DNA of 64,000 bases from Lanius collurio (lineage: Eukaryota; Chordata; Aves; Passeriformes; Laniidae), in contig JACBWW010000003.1 in NCBI GenBank assembly GCA_020086605.1, positions 3,908,989 through 3,972,988 on the forward strand. Direction: 5' to 3'. This document shows positions 34,150 through 46,031 of this stretch, piece by piece (within the stretch, counting starts at the first letter, position 1; every line of letters begins with the position of its first letter). The notes below the pieces were generated by a model, which did no database searches, was not told the DNA's origin, and was given only the letters and a program-made list of their open reading frames with translations. The translations under genes were made by a program, and so were the position numbers.

Positions 34150-34760
34150 GGTGATGAGGGTTAGGGAGGCTCCCTTGACATTTGGTGCACTGGCATCAGC
34201 CTTTGCAATTACGGGCCACCTTTCTAGCAGACGGTAATTGAAAAGTGTGAACCACATGGGCTCTAGTCAATAATAGCGTCAGCATACAAATGACACTCTG
34301 AGCTTTCTGTGTTCACCATCCACTGTTTTTGCTTTTCACCTTTTATCCTTCTCAGCATCATGACTTAATCCACTCTAATGAGGTAAGCTCTATTGCCAAA
34401 AATCGGCAGCAACACAGCTCTCTTCTGGCACCACTTGGGGTTTGTAAGGAGTCAAAAAAATAGTGAGGCTGTCAGCTTTCCAAAAAGGACGACAGTGGAC
34501 CCTTTGAAATGTCTTCAGCTTTCCTGAGCACTCTTTTGAGTACAGGCTTCTTCCACCCTTGCTAAGGAATGCATCCCACCTTCATAAAACTTGTTCATCA
34601 CCAACCCAAGGTGACCAGAGCCTTTGAATTAGTTTAGTACATGCATTTCCTAGCTTGAAGGTCATTATTTGTGTCCACATGTCACTGTTTACAAACAGCA
34701 GGTGACTGCCAACAGTGGTGAGTGTGTGAATTTCCTTTGCTCTCTTTTCCTTACCCATCT
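34150..34760. promoter_or_regulatory. candidate conserved non-coding element with paired motifs
   Basis: A 600-bp block of mixed composition, unlike the poly(T) and AT-rich DNA on either side. CAATTAC (34206-34212) and GTAATTG (34234-34240) form a perfect inverted pair of homeodomain cores 28 bp apart, followed by AAGTGTGAA, a T-box-like half site. At 34685-34698, CTGTTT-AC-AAACAG is a palindrome containing the forkhead consensus TGTTTAC (34686-34692). It is flanked by E-boxes CACATG (34676-34681) and CAGGTG (34699-34704). The arrangement resembles a developmental enhancer. That is inference and no conservation data were available. Confidence 0.33.
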
Positions 34761-35559
34761 GTCCACATTTCTGGAATCATAAGTATCTGCTTGTAGCAGA
34801 AGCCTCAGAAGAGAATGCCAAGACATTGTAGATGATAAGATACAGAAAGAAGATAACCAGTTACTTCTGAGTGACTGAAAGGAAAATAGCTAATTTTACA
34901 GAGACTTTTTTCTTCTCTTTTCTTTTCTCACACTCACTTTAACTTAAGGTCACAGAAGGGTACATTGTCTATGTAGTACTTACAAAGAGCACTTACAAAG
35001 GCCTGGAATTAATGAGTTCTGCCTTGCTATGAGATTTTCATCTGATTTCAAAATGGACCCAGAAGAGAGTTCTACATAAGTGTCAGTCATAAATAAATGA
35101 CATAATAAACTGAACTCTACAAAATCCATATTTAAAAAAAAAAATTGTGTATATGTTGATCCTTAGAAATGATGTGGTACACTTATCAATAATCTTAACT
35201 ACAATGGCAATTTCCATATTTAAAGATGGAGACAGAGGGTGGGGGTAGGGACAAGAAGAAAAAGAAATACAATGGAAAAGTGTTTCCATGGGATTAGACC
35301 ACATGGCTTTAACACACATATACACAACTGAGGAAAGCAGAGAATTTTGGCTCTTACACTTCTTGGACCTCTCTCTCCTTTCTTCATCTCTAATCTGGTT
35401 TTTGCCAATTCCTTTTGATCTATCAGGGGCAGGCAAGTCAGGTCCGTAAGTACAGATGGAGTAAATATGGAGATTAGCCTCTTCTCGTACTGCATTAGCT
35501 CCTAATACCTGATTAAGCCCAGAATCATGCAATTGTCTTCGTGTTGGCTATCAGAGTGG
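34761..35559. other. unique non-coding DNA
   Basis: No gene is recognised. A 149-codon stop-free stretch on the minus strand (35083-35532) begins with TTG, has no in-frame ATG near its start and resembles no family. A second overlapping frame (35220-35495 minus) is also open. Both are near chance length for this composition. Confidence 0.7.
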
Positions 35560-35900
35560 CAGAGCACAGAAGGGGGCAGGATGAAGGCTGATTTTGTAAT
35601 GGATACTTATTTTATCCCAGTGCTCTAAGAAGATTAGGCCTGGGGGTGTCACATTAGCCATGATCTCTGGGCCTTTGGTAGGCTCTTGCAGTTTTCAAAC
35701 ACCTCTGCTTCAGCCGTAGAACAAACAGGCAGCTTGGACGCTGTGGCCCCATGTTGTGGCATGAATAATTGCACACTGCAAATTGTTTGAAGATCACAAA
35801 GTGCTGTGTAAATTACCCAGTTTTGGCTTAGTAGAAGTGATTTGTGGTGACTTACTGAATCTTTTCACAGTTCGGCATTAAACTTTCCACATTTCTCTCT
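35560..35900. promoter_or_regulatory. candidate conserved non-coding element (unverified)
   Basis: A mixed-composition block with CpGs (GCCGTAGAAC, TTGGACGCTG, TTCGGC) and homeodomain- or SOX-like cores: ATGAATAATTGC, CAAATTGTTTG, AGATCACAAAG and GTAAATTACC. No open frame. The functional reading is inference. Confidence 0.25.
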
Positions 35901-38900
35901 ATCTGAGATGGAATGAAAGTTGAGTCATATTTTCCTTTATTCTTATCAGATCAATCTTCTTTATAAAGCCAGATTGTATAAACTGCTGTACTGTATGCAA
36001 GCCCTGCATGCAGCACTTTGTCTTTGGTACAGGTTCAATTATATTTAGCTGAAACACCAAAAGGTACCTACTCAGCACAAACTCCAAATCAGCTCATGTG
36101 ATGAATGTAAGGACATGTTCAAAACCATCTGTATAATACATGCAAAAATAGTACATGTGGAAGCCTGTGTCTTTTTTTTTCCCATTAAAGTTTCCAGCAA
36201 GCATTCCTTTTTGTTTAGGAATAAGTCTCAACCTAATCAATGAGCAAGCAAAGCCAAAGATATAAAAATTGTTTTTCACTCATTTGAAAAAACTGTGAAC
36301 TGCAATACAAAATGAAACCAGTAAGAAGAGATGTTAAAAACAAACAACCAAACAAATCATTCCTAATTGAAAAAAACAGAAACATTTGTAATATTGGTAC
36401 TTATGATGAAAAATACATTTTTATTGAGTTAGAGAATTTTTCCAAGTATGCTTTATTAAAAAAAAGTTATCAATCAGGGCTATAAATTTAACTATATTAA
36501 ATTAGTTAAGAAGTGAAGTACTTTACACTTTCCAAATGATTTTTAAAGCACTGTATAAACACATGAAAGTATCGGGAACCAGTAAGAAGTATCATATTTA
36601 ATAAAGTAAACCTTGTAAAGTAAAAAGCTATGGCAATATTTTGTTAGCAATATCTAATATTGGAAGGTAAATATCAAGCTTTGGGAGAGGGTGTTGCCTC
36701 TATTTGTGTCTGATGAGGAAGAATCATGCTTTCTCTTATTTTCCCCTGATGCCAGAGGAATGGGGGAAATGTAAGTTGGCCTTCAGTTTTCTCTTTTGTA
36801 GAACTGGCATTATTGGGGGTATGTACACCTTTTTGCCCTACTTGAAATAATTGTACTTCATTCAAGAAAATTGGCAGACAGAAACTTGGGAGTAAATTAC
36901 AAGTCTAAGAATTAATTTAAAAAAATGATTTCATTTTGTGCTATTATACTTTAGTTGATAATCAAAATAATACTTTTTATCACAAAAAAGTATAGTAATT
37001 AAGATTGTTAACAAACATGGGGGTATTTTGTGCATATTCCTCATAAGTCAGTGGGAAAAAAAGTAATTTAAAAATACAATGCAGTGCGTGTTTATTCTAT
37101 TCACTACATCTGGGTTTTTTTAGGTACTGCTCAATTAATATTCACAGATTTTTTTTTCACTAAGGGCTAGGAGAACCTAAACAAACCTTCAAGATGCAAG
37201 GGCATTCAAACATGCACATACACATGCACACACAAAACAACTGCAAGCTTCATATACTTTGTTATAAATCAGCAAAAAACCAAATCTCTAAAAGTAAATT
37301 CTACCCAGTACTGAAAGCAAATATTCAAGTTGTTGTTCAAACCCAATAGCATTTAAAGTAACTGGTTACTAAAGCATTTAACAGGAAAGCTAAGTGCAAT
37401 CCTCCGGAGATGTAACCACATGTTAAGAGTGAGATGCTGTTCTATACACAGAATATACTGTATCAGGTAGATATATTTTAAAACAAAAAGAAGCTGCAGT
37501 AAAAGAATTCAAGCAGTCTTAGTGAGCCTTCCCATTTGTTCTGTTTATCAAACATAAAGGCATTTCTCCCCACATCTACATGAAAAAAACTATATATATT
37601 TGATCTCAAAATTGTGGAAAAACAGTATTTGGGCAATGAAACTTTGGAATTTACACCACATTGCATTAGAAGAATGAAATCTCAAACCCTCTGACAGACT
37701 GGTCTATTTATCTTTCTATTTGTGAGCTATCCTATGCTCTCCTTGTCCAATGTGTCAAACACAACCTAAGTTTAACAGAGATTTGCAAGGGACATCTGGA
37801 GGAAACATTATGGCATTTCCTAACTTCTACTGAACAATAAAAGACAGCTTAAATATACCTTAAAATTTTACTAACTTATGAATGGAAAAATAGTAAGCTG
37901 ATAACTTATTGTACAATTGTTGTTTCTCACAAATCTGTCCGGCCATAAATCTGGAAGAATTCATTACCTGGTGAAGCACTCTTAAAATCCAAACACATCT
38001 TTCATTTTATCTGAGGGAGGATGGACACTCACAAAATTTGAAATTAAATGAAAATTTAAAGAAATTTCAATCTTTTGTCTTAATTAGGTGAAGTAATTCC
38101 TCACATTTCTTAACCTGTAATTTACTGAAAAACCATTTTCTGGGACTTGGCCAGGTACAATCATCCCATGCATTTGGTATTTGCTCATATTTAACTGAAT
38201 AAAGATACTTTCAGTGACAACCTAAAGAGACCTAAAAGGACTCAGGAACTAGGCCAGTGTGTGCTTGAAATAAGTTACTTTGTGAGGTCTGTGACCACAG
38301 ACTACCTCCACTAGGAAGAGTCTGGTTTTCTGCTCTCCACTGGGTTTGTGTCTCTGATAGACCTTTAGGTCACCAAACCCATACTGTCCCACCGAAATGA
38401 AATTCTATCCCACACAAGTCATTAAAGTGGTCAGAATAGTTAATTTATAATTCAATATCATGCAAATATATATATAATTTTATTTATAAACTGTAAAACA
38501 GATTATGATGTGTGTCAATTTTTCCTGACAGAAGAATTATCTAGATCCTTCATAGATAAGCATTTAAATGTATAAAGATTAAAAACAGCAATACATCTAT
38601 GTCACAATAAGAGTGTATCTCTATTTGGTTCTGTGAGATTCTTCAAATACAATATAAATAGCTCAGAAGAGTAACTATGATCTATTTAGGAAGAGATACA
38701 GTAAGAAATAACATATATTTTTTAAAAAAGAAACACATCCTAAAATGGTGATGCTTAGTCTGGTGATTTTTATATTAAAAGAGATAACTTCAATTTGTTC
38801 TTTGCCTCTTTCTATAGACATATTCGTTCAGATAGCCTGGAAAACTCATTATTTTAGTATTTTAGCAATAAAAGTGAAGAAAAAAAAGAGAAAATTCAGT

Positions 38901-40594
38901 AATTAATCATTATCTCACTGAGGTTTGGGGAACTAATATGCATTGTATATATAAAATAGTTTATATTAATACATTCAAGACAGATAAAGAAGGAAAGATC
39001 TATATTAACTGTATCCCATTCAAGCTTAAGACTAATACCCTTCGTTGCTGAGTAAATCTGGTATGATGTTTCTTCTAATTCTTCTCAAAGACCCTCAGGT
39101 ACTCATCCTAGAGAACACGCATATCACATCCTGTGTATCAGCACATCATTGGCCTCACCACCTGTCTTGGGTACTTCCATATTAATTCACAGATTCATAT
39201 AATGTCTTTCTCTTCCAAAACATCTAGTTGAGTGTACCTTGTGATTCTTCTTTCTGCCATAAGAATCAGAGTAAGTCCTCTGGAGGACCAGCTGTCCTTG
39301 CCTGGCACAACTCACAGACCTGCTAGCAGGCGGTGTTAGGAGCAGGGAATGCTCAGGGGACCAGAACCCAGCAAGTGTTAACATCAGGTCTGCTGCTCAC
39401 TTGAGCATCAGCAGGACTGGACTTAAAGCTTTTATGGCTTTCCTCCTCTGTCACCTGAGTCTGGAAGATACACTTCAAAGCTCAAGCCCTACCTTTCTAG
39501 ATTATAATGTGCATTCCTGACTGACTGCAAGGAAACTGCCCTATGATTCACCTGCCTTTACTTTCTAACCCTTTTGTTTAGAAAATCTGCAGATCCCCTC
39601 TCAAATTCTACCCAAGTGTTAGTCTGTCACTATCTAGGTCATAAGTGACCAGCTAATGTTTAAAGGTTTTTCCATACTCCATCACTTATTGGGGAGTGCA
39701 CAGTATATAATTTCAGTAGTCTTTTTCAACAATTTCTACTTGTTGTGAAAGAAACAGGGTTTAGTACTCCAGGCTCCAGTTTGATATTCCAGTAGCCCCG
39801 GCCACCTATTAAGTACCATATTCAAATGAGCATTATAGCTCAATTTCATAAAGACAACAGTTGCATTTTAGAAGCTCCTTCATGAACAAAACCATATATT
39901 GTGACTTTAAAATTTCGTAATAATGCAGTTTATATGCTTGCCACTTAACTGGTTGTGTTTTCTCAATAGTCTCCTTGTAGATGTGAAACCTAAATTAAAC
40001 ACATTAAATAGTTAAGATACTTACCTTTCTGCAGAATTAAGGTATATATAACATAAACATCACTTGCTCACCTTCTTCCTATCCATTTGGTTACTTTGAA
40101 AGGGTCAGCAAATAAATAAAAAAAGTTTTTTTAGATACAACATTGTGAATTCAATAATACTTCCCACTCATTTACTTACTAGGAAAATCCTATTTTTTGG
40201 GGTAAATGCAGATTAACTTGCTTTATATTGATGCATAAAGAAGAATACGATTGACATCTAATCAGCTTAAATTATGTAATTCTGGAAAAACTAAAAGATG
40301 CAGGCTGATAAAAAATGTTAATTTGATCTGTCCAGCTAGTCAGTTAACTACAGATGATTAAGAGAAAGCTACAAGACACACTATAAAGAGCATGCAGTAC
40401 AAATCTCAAAAAAATCCCCACACCTTAGAAATGCGAAATTTCAAAGGGTGAAAGCAGACATACTGGTACTATGTATGCATGAATAACTTAAACAATTTCA
40501 AAAAGTTGCTATAATTTTAAGTAGTAGAAAGCTAGGGCAGGGCAGGATTAGAACTGCTACCAGAGACGGTATTTCATGATCACACGTCTTTTCC
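35901..40594. other. AT-rich unique non-coding DNA
   Basis: No gene or mobile element is recognised. There are scattered A and T runs, AAACAAACAACCAAACAAATC near 36340, a CA-rich stretch near 37210-37235 and a short TA run near 38465. Open frames do not exceed about 65 codons. Confidence 0.75.
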
Positions 40595-42559
40595 TTAGCT
40601 TTGTGTTACAAAAAATCTTAAAAATTTTGGATGATAACATCTTTTTTTTTTAATTTTTTTTCTTTTACAGTGTACTGAACACCTGAGAAAAACAGATCTG
40701 TACAATGAAAACAGTTGTTTTTGTGGGATTTGTGCCTTGTTTGCTTTTAGATGTTGGATTGTGTGTAGGAAATTTTGACAATGAGTATTTTTTGGCATAC
40801 ATATTTTTATTAATTCAATATTTAACTATGCTAATTTGTATGAACAAAAAACCCCAAGCAAACATCAGACAATTCCACTCCTGCACTTACTCACTCCTGT
40901 ATTCCTGTGTCAAATATATAGATGCAAATGCTGATACCCACCTCTTACACCTCTGCTTGAATCAGATAAGTTTTTGCACAGATTCCTTTTCTAGTCTTGT
41001 GCCAATATTACAGGCCAAAAAAAGATTAGTTCTCTCAGTTTTCCCTGGCCATCTCACAAGCAGGCAGAGTACTTCTGCTTCTTCAAAATGAATGTCTTGA
41101 AGGAGATAATTTTGTTTAAGGTTAGGAGGCAGAGAGTAAGAGATATTTTCCACTTTCTAGCAAAGGCCTGTACAGCACTTTGCTCAACAAAGTACTAAAC
41201 AACTTGAGGAACTGATTTTGGTGAGACTTTCTTCCAGGTTAGATGAAGTCCACAAACATCTAATGAGTACTGTACATGTAACATAATTCACTCTCAAATG
41301 AGATCAAAATTCTTGTAGGAATTATGGTGATACCAGCTGCTTATGCCCTTATTAGCTGTAATCATAAACAGGAAGTAGTTTACATCATCTCAGCAAAGTT
41401 GTTCATTTCACAGTGGACTGGATTAAGGACTCTCTCCTCCTCTTTGATTTAAGCAGTGCATTTCAAAACTACTTACATTAACATCTGACACTTCATGTCT
41501 TGAAGTGATGTTCAACCACAACAGTTTAAGTTATTAAAATGAAATGATGAATACATTTTTGGAAGAATGCATACATTCTGGAAGGCTTCTGGTGTCATGC
41601 ACACCTGCATGGGCAACCTAAGCTGAATTTATCCTGCAACCAGAGAATGCCTTGCAGCTTCACAAAATTGCTCATTAATGAGAATAGATCAAAGTCAAAG
41701 CAAGGATCATGAACCACCAACTTGCCTCGTAGCCAATTTGCATTCTTCCTTCCTTCTTCATTTATCTCCCTTCTTTTGCTTTCCAGCCTCCAGGCATTAT
41801 GTGAACATGAGGGGAAAGCATGTGCTCTCTTTTTTATGTGTACACAGCAAAAGATATATAAATACATTAACTGTGTTATAGCTTCCCACTCCTCTCTACA
41901 CTTTCAGTGCTTTGTATAAAATATTTTATGATAATTATAATTTTTTACTTTTCTCAACAATGATATTTATTGTCTGGATGGTACTTCTCTACCAAAAAAA
42001 CAATAAAAGTCTGCAACTGCAACTTGTTACTATCATTCCATTTTTCAACTCTTTTCTGGGTAAAGACAATAAAAGCTGAATAAGAAACTCAAAACTTCTC
42101 CCCTGTAGGAGCATCAGACCATGGAGTTGTTCTAAGGTTACAAAGTCAGCAAAGTTAATAATGCTTCACAAGCAACAACAGCTCCTATTTCTGTTAGCAA
42201 AACACCCTCACGTACACAGGGAAAGAGAACATGCTCAGGAGCTAGACATGGTTTAGAAGTAAAAAGAGATGTTGTTAGGAATGGTACAGTAAACTCAGCT
42301 GTGTTGCTCTTTTCACCCTGTGTATAATTTTTCAGATCTCTTTTTGTTTCCAAACACTCCAAATTTTTTTTTCTCTAAAACGGACAACATTGCACTCTTT
42401 CTGCTAGGAGCATTACACTTACAAACATTACACTATACTCATAAAGTGGAATGTGCATGTGAGGAACTGGTAAGAAAGAAGCCAGTTTCAGTTGTGAGAC
42501 ACTAAGGACTATTATAAATAATTGTAAGACAAAATTTTTTAAGTAAAATTCCTCTGCAT
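40595..42559. other. unique non-coding DNA with one 128-codon open frame
   Basis: A polypyrimidine stretch ending TTTTTTCTTTTACAG (AG at 40669-40670) is followed 34 nt later by an ATG opening a 128-codon frame (40705-41091 plus). The predicted product has a hydrophobic N-terminal third and no family resemblance. One or two frames of this length are expected by chance in the window, so I do not annotate it as a gene. Other frames here (41595-41867 minus, 41678-41919 plus) overlap each other on opposite strands and look spurious. Confidence 0.6.
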
Positions 42560-43000
42560 ATGAAAAAAAAATCACTATTTGCTAATTAGCTGCTTAATAC
42601 TGTCAGCTGAGAGGCTGAGGAAATGAAGAACTATCCTCTCAAACCAGGTGCTACCTCCAGGGCACGACAGAAACATGTTGGCAGAAGAGTGAGGAAGCGT
42701 GTCCTAGTGCTCCTGGGCTATGCCTAGGGATGTATTTTTTTCATGTGCTATAAATTTACTAAAAATGGCATAAGAAGAAAAAATTATGAAACATCTTGAC
42801 AGTCTCTTTTAAAGTTCGTCAAAGATTTAATAAATTATTGGAAGTGCAGCAAGCCTGTCAAGGTGTGGATGGCTGTGTGCCTGAAAATCTTTATATGCTG
42901 TCCATTACAGCTAATCCAGCCCCAGGCTGGATTAATTTGTATGATGTTAAAAAACCCTTCCAGCTACCCAAAGGTGTCAAAGTAGGCTAGAGCACACAGA
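42560..43000. promoter_or_regulatory. candidate conserved non-coding element with TAATCC palindrome
   Basis: TAATCCAGCC-CCA-GGCTGGATTA (42912-42934) is a perfect 10-bp inverted repeat whose outer halves are TAATCC, the core bound by K50 homeodomains such as OTX, PITX and CRX. The block begins with TTTGCTAATTAGCTGCTTAA (42578-42597), which has further homeodomain cores. A 64-codon stop-free frame (42796-42990 plus, TTG start) spans the palindrome and has a protein-like composition, but there is no ATG or clear splice pair and I recognise no family. Both readings, enhancer or unknown exon, are inference. Confidence 0.3.
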
Positions 43001-45093
43001 ATGCTTGAGGATACAGCCATCACCACTGCACTGAGTAATGGAACCAGGTGTCCACTCTCTTAATCCTATACAAAGTTTTGTACAATATCAAGGCTAAATC
43101 CTGGCTTTCTCTGCAGACACAGAGGAAGACAAGTTAGAGACTTGAACTGATATGGGGAGGAAACTTCCTCAGATTTTGTGCAGAGCAAAGAGCACCCTAG
43201 GACTTGTACGTCCATAACTGTTGACAAGTGCTCTAGAAAAGACTTGTTTCAAAGACAAAGAGTGACATCTTATTTAAGTCCAAAATAGGGTAAATTTGTT
43301 ACCCACTCTTACATTTAAGGGTATTGCTCAGTTTTCTTTTCAGATCCCACAGACTATCAAGAGGCACTTTACTTTTGACAACAGTAATGTACCAGAATTA
43401 CATGCCACATTAAAATACTTGCATAAGAATCTGTGCTGTAAGTGAGAAAATTTGGGAGGTTTGGGTTTTTAAATCGTTTTTATAACTCTATGGAGTTGGA
43501 CCATCAACTTGAAATATAGAAGAGAATGTCAGTAATTACAACTATCAAATTTCACTTGTCAGGTATGGGCGCACACTGGAAAGGGGTGAAATCACCTAAC
43601 ATAATAAATACGTGTCAATATTTTAAGTAGGATAACCTATGATTCTGGGGTTTTTTGTTTGTTTGTTTGTCAGCACTTGGAACTGACAATGATAAACATC
43701 AACACTTTGAGACTCATACTATTAATAATAACAATTGTCAGCATATTGTGTATGTTTGAGGAAATAAAATGGGCTTGCTAAACTACTTTTCTTCTTGATT
43801 TTCTGGAAGGCCTGTTGCCATTGTAGTAGTCCATCCCAATCTGAACACATTTATAACTAAAATTAGATGCACACCTCCATATACTCCTTTGATTAATTTC
43901 TACACCAGTGAGTGACTTTGTAACTAAAAGGGAACATGCTGCATCCCTGCACTACAAGAACTGATAGCAAGTTAGAAGGTTGAGTATTTCCCCAACCCTT
44001 ATATATTCTGAATGTCCAAGGTCTTCACTTAAGCATAACTCATTGATTGGAAGTTAGACTTTAGACATGAGGCCATCCTTTTCATGTCCTGGATCTATGT
44101 CACATTTTAACCAGGAAGACATGAAATGTGATAAACTGGTGACAGTTCCCCTTCACAGGCAGGGTTATGCAGAGGTTTGATCCTGGTCAGTAGCTAAACC
44201 TGCCCTGCAGCCACTCATTCATACACTCCAGAAAGGTGGTGGAAATAATCAGAAGGGCAAAGGCAAGAGAAACTCATTGTTCAAGATAAAGTTGAATGTA
44301 TGAAGGAAAAACAAAACAAAATAAAAACCACTATCACCCACCAACTCACAGCACCAGATTACTCCCCACCACAATGTCATTGCTGAGCAAGGGGTATCTA
44401 TTTGGTTATTTGGGTCAACCACTCTTTCAGTCACAAATTTGAAACACAGCATCATGAAGGCTGCTCCTTTCCCAGCAGAGCCAGTGCAGAGTACCAGCAA
44501 AGGTTTCCTATTATGGACTTCTAACAAACACGTGTTCCTGAAACAAAAGGAGGACTCACTGTGTTAATTTAAGTGCTAGAGGTATTGTGCAATAAATGGG
44601 GGATAGAGAACCTCATAGTCTGAAGTTTATAATATGAAGTTTATAATACGAGATGTCCTAAAAGCTTGTAAAAGTTACCAAAGAAATAGCTGCTTCTTGA
44701 TATTTATTGGAACCAAAATACTTTTTTTGGGCATAATCCTTACCCTTTTAAAAACAGATGAAAGCGTGGTTGTGATTTCTATCTTTAGAATCCTGTTCTA
44801 TGTATCGCAGTACCAGAAAGGAACTATATCCTCCTTGGTCTAGGAATGGGAGGAAGAGAGTAACTGAATGACTTTAGGCCAATGTTGTCAATTAAGTGGG
44901 GATAAGAAAGGCAAACAATGCAGAGAAAAGGCACATTAACTATGAGGCTGATTTTATAAGTTGTTCTCATTAAGTTACGCGCTTCAATTCCATATTAACA
45001 GCTGTTCAGACATTCTGGTCTAGAGGACTTTGATGGCTCTGCCCTATGGCTTGGTCATCTCTCCTGTGAAACTTCAAAAGAAATTATACATAT
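43001..45093. other. unique non-coding DNA
   Basis: No gene or mobile element is recognised. The interval holds a (GTTT)n run at about 43651-43670, an (AAAAC)-like run near 44310-44325, and a 14-bp tandem duplication at 44621-44648. Confidence 0.75.
44621..44648. repeat. 14-bp perfect tandem duplication
   Basis: TGAAGTTTATAATA occupies 44621-44634 and again 44635-44648 with no mismatch. A recent slippage or microhomology duplication is the simplest origin. Confidence 0.88.
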
Positions 45094-45118
45094 TTGTGTG
45101 TGTGTGTGTGTGTGTGTA
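45094..45118. repeat. (TG)n microsatellite
   Basis: About 12 uninterrupted TG dinucleotides, followed by TATAAAAA. Likely length-polymorphic. Confidence 0.92.
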
Positions 45119-46031
45119 TAAAAATTTTCCTTACCCTTTGTAGTATTACATGAAGAAACAGTTTGGAGGATGTTGTACTGAAAGTCTATCAAGGCAGGTA
45201 CAAGAAAAATCTAACTGAAGGAATATACACTCAAAAACATGTAAGAGGTATTGTAGATGAAAGGGTAAAAATGAAAGCTGAGGAAAGGAGAAAGGAACAA
45301 CCATTCAACAAGTTTTCAGAAAGCGAATTAAAGGCAGGAAGAAGTTGTGACTAATAAACTTGTGCCTATCTCAGTACATATTTTCTTTGTCCTACAGGTC
45401 CATTTTTCCAGAAAACTGCTGATATTTTGTAGCATAAGTACCATATAAATTTTTTCTGAGTAATCAAACTTGTCAAGACTGTTTCACTGACTGTATGTAC
45501 TACAGATCATTTACAGAACATCAATGAAGATGGTAGGGCTCAAATATTACTTGAGGGGATAATCTATGTGTCCCAAAACAAACAATGAAACCCAAAATTG
45601 ACACAGAATATATTTTGTTAACTTTATCAAACTAGGAGAAAACATAATCAAGATGAAAATAAAGAAGCTTATAAACTCAATTATTTACATTTTGGGACTA
45701 GTCTTCTAACTCTGTTCTATGTACACATTATCTTGTTTGAAAACAAGAGCACTATGCAGAGGAGAGCTAGGCTTCTTCATCCATTGTTCAGTACACTGGA
45801 GTTCAGTTTATTAAGTCTACCAAAACCAGGATAGCACAATGGCTTTCAATAAATAGTAAACAAATGCTTGCAATAAATAAAGGAGGAAGAATAAGAACAA
45901 GGATAGCTGAAAAACACAGATTATTGTAAGCAATAAAAAGACTAAATTTCTTCTGGAATTTAGTATCTACCAGTAACCATTAGCAAAATCACAACCAATG
46001 AGAGTTAGAATGCACTACTTTTAAGATGACC
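45119..46031. other. unique non-coding DNA
   Basis: No gene is recognised. The 63-codon frame 45163-45354 is lysine/glutamate-rich and has no family resemblance. The sequence is AT-rich up to the CR1. Confidence 0.75.

Noticed and set aside
35083..35532. 149-codon stop-free stretch on the minus strand
   Set aside because: It begins with TTG, lacks an in-frame ATG near its start and has no family resemblance or splice signals. By rough estimate this length is near chance for 64 kb of AT-rich DNA in six frames.
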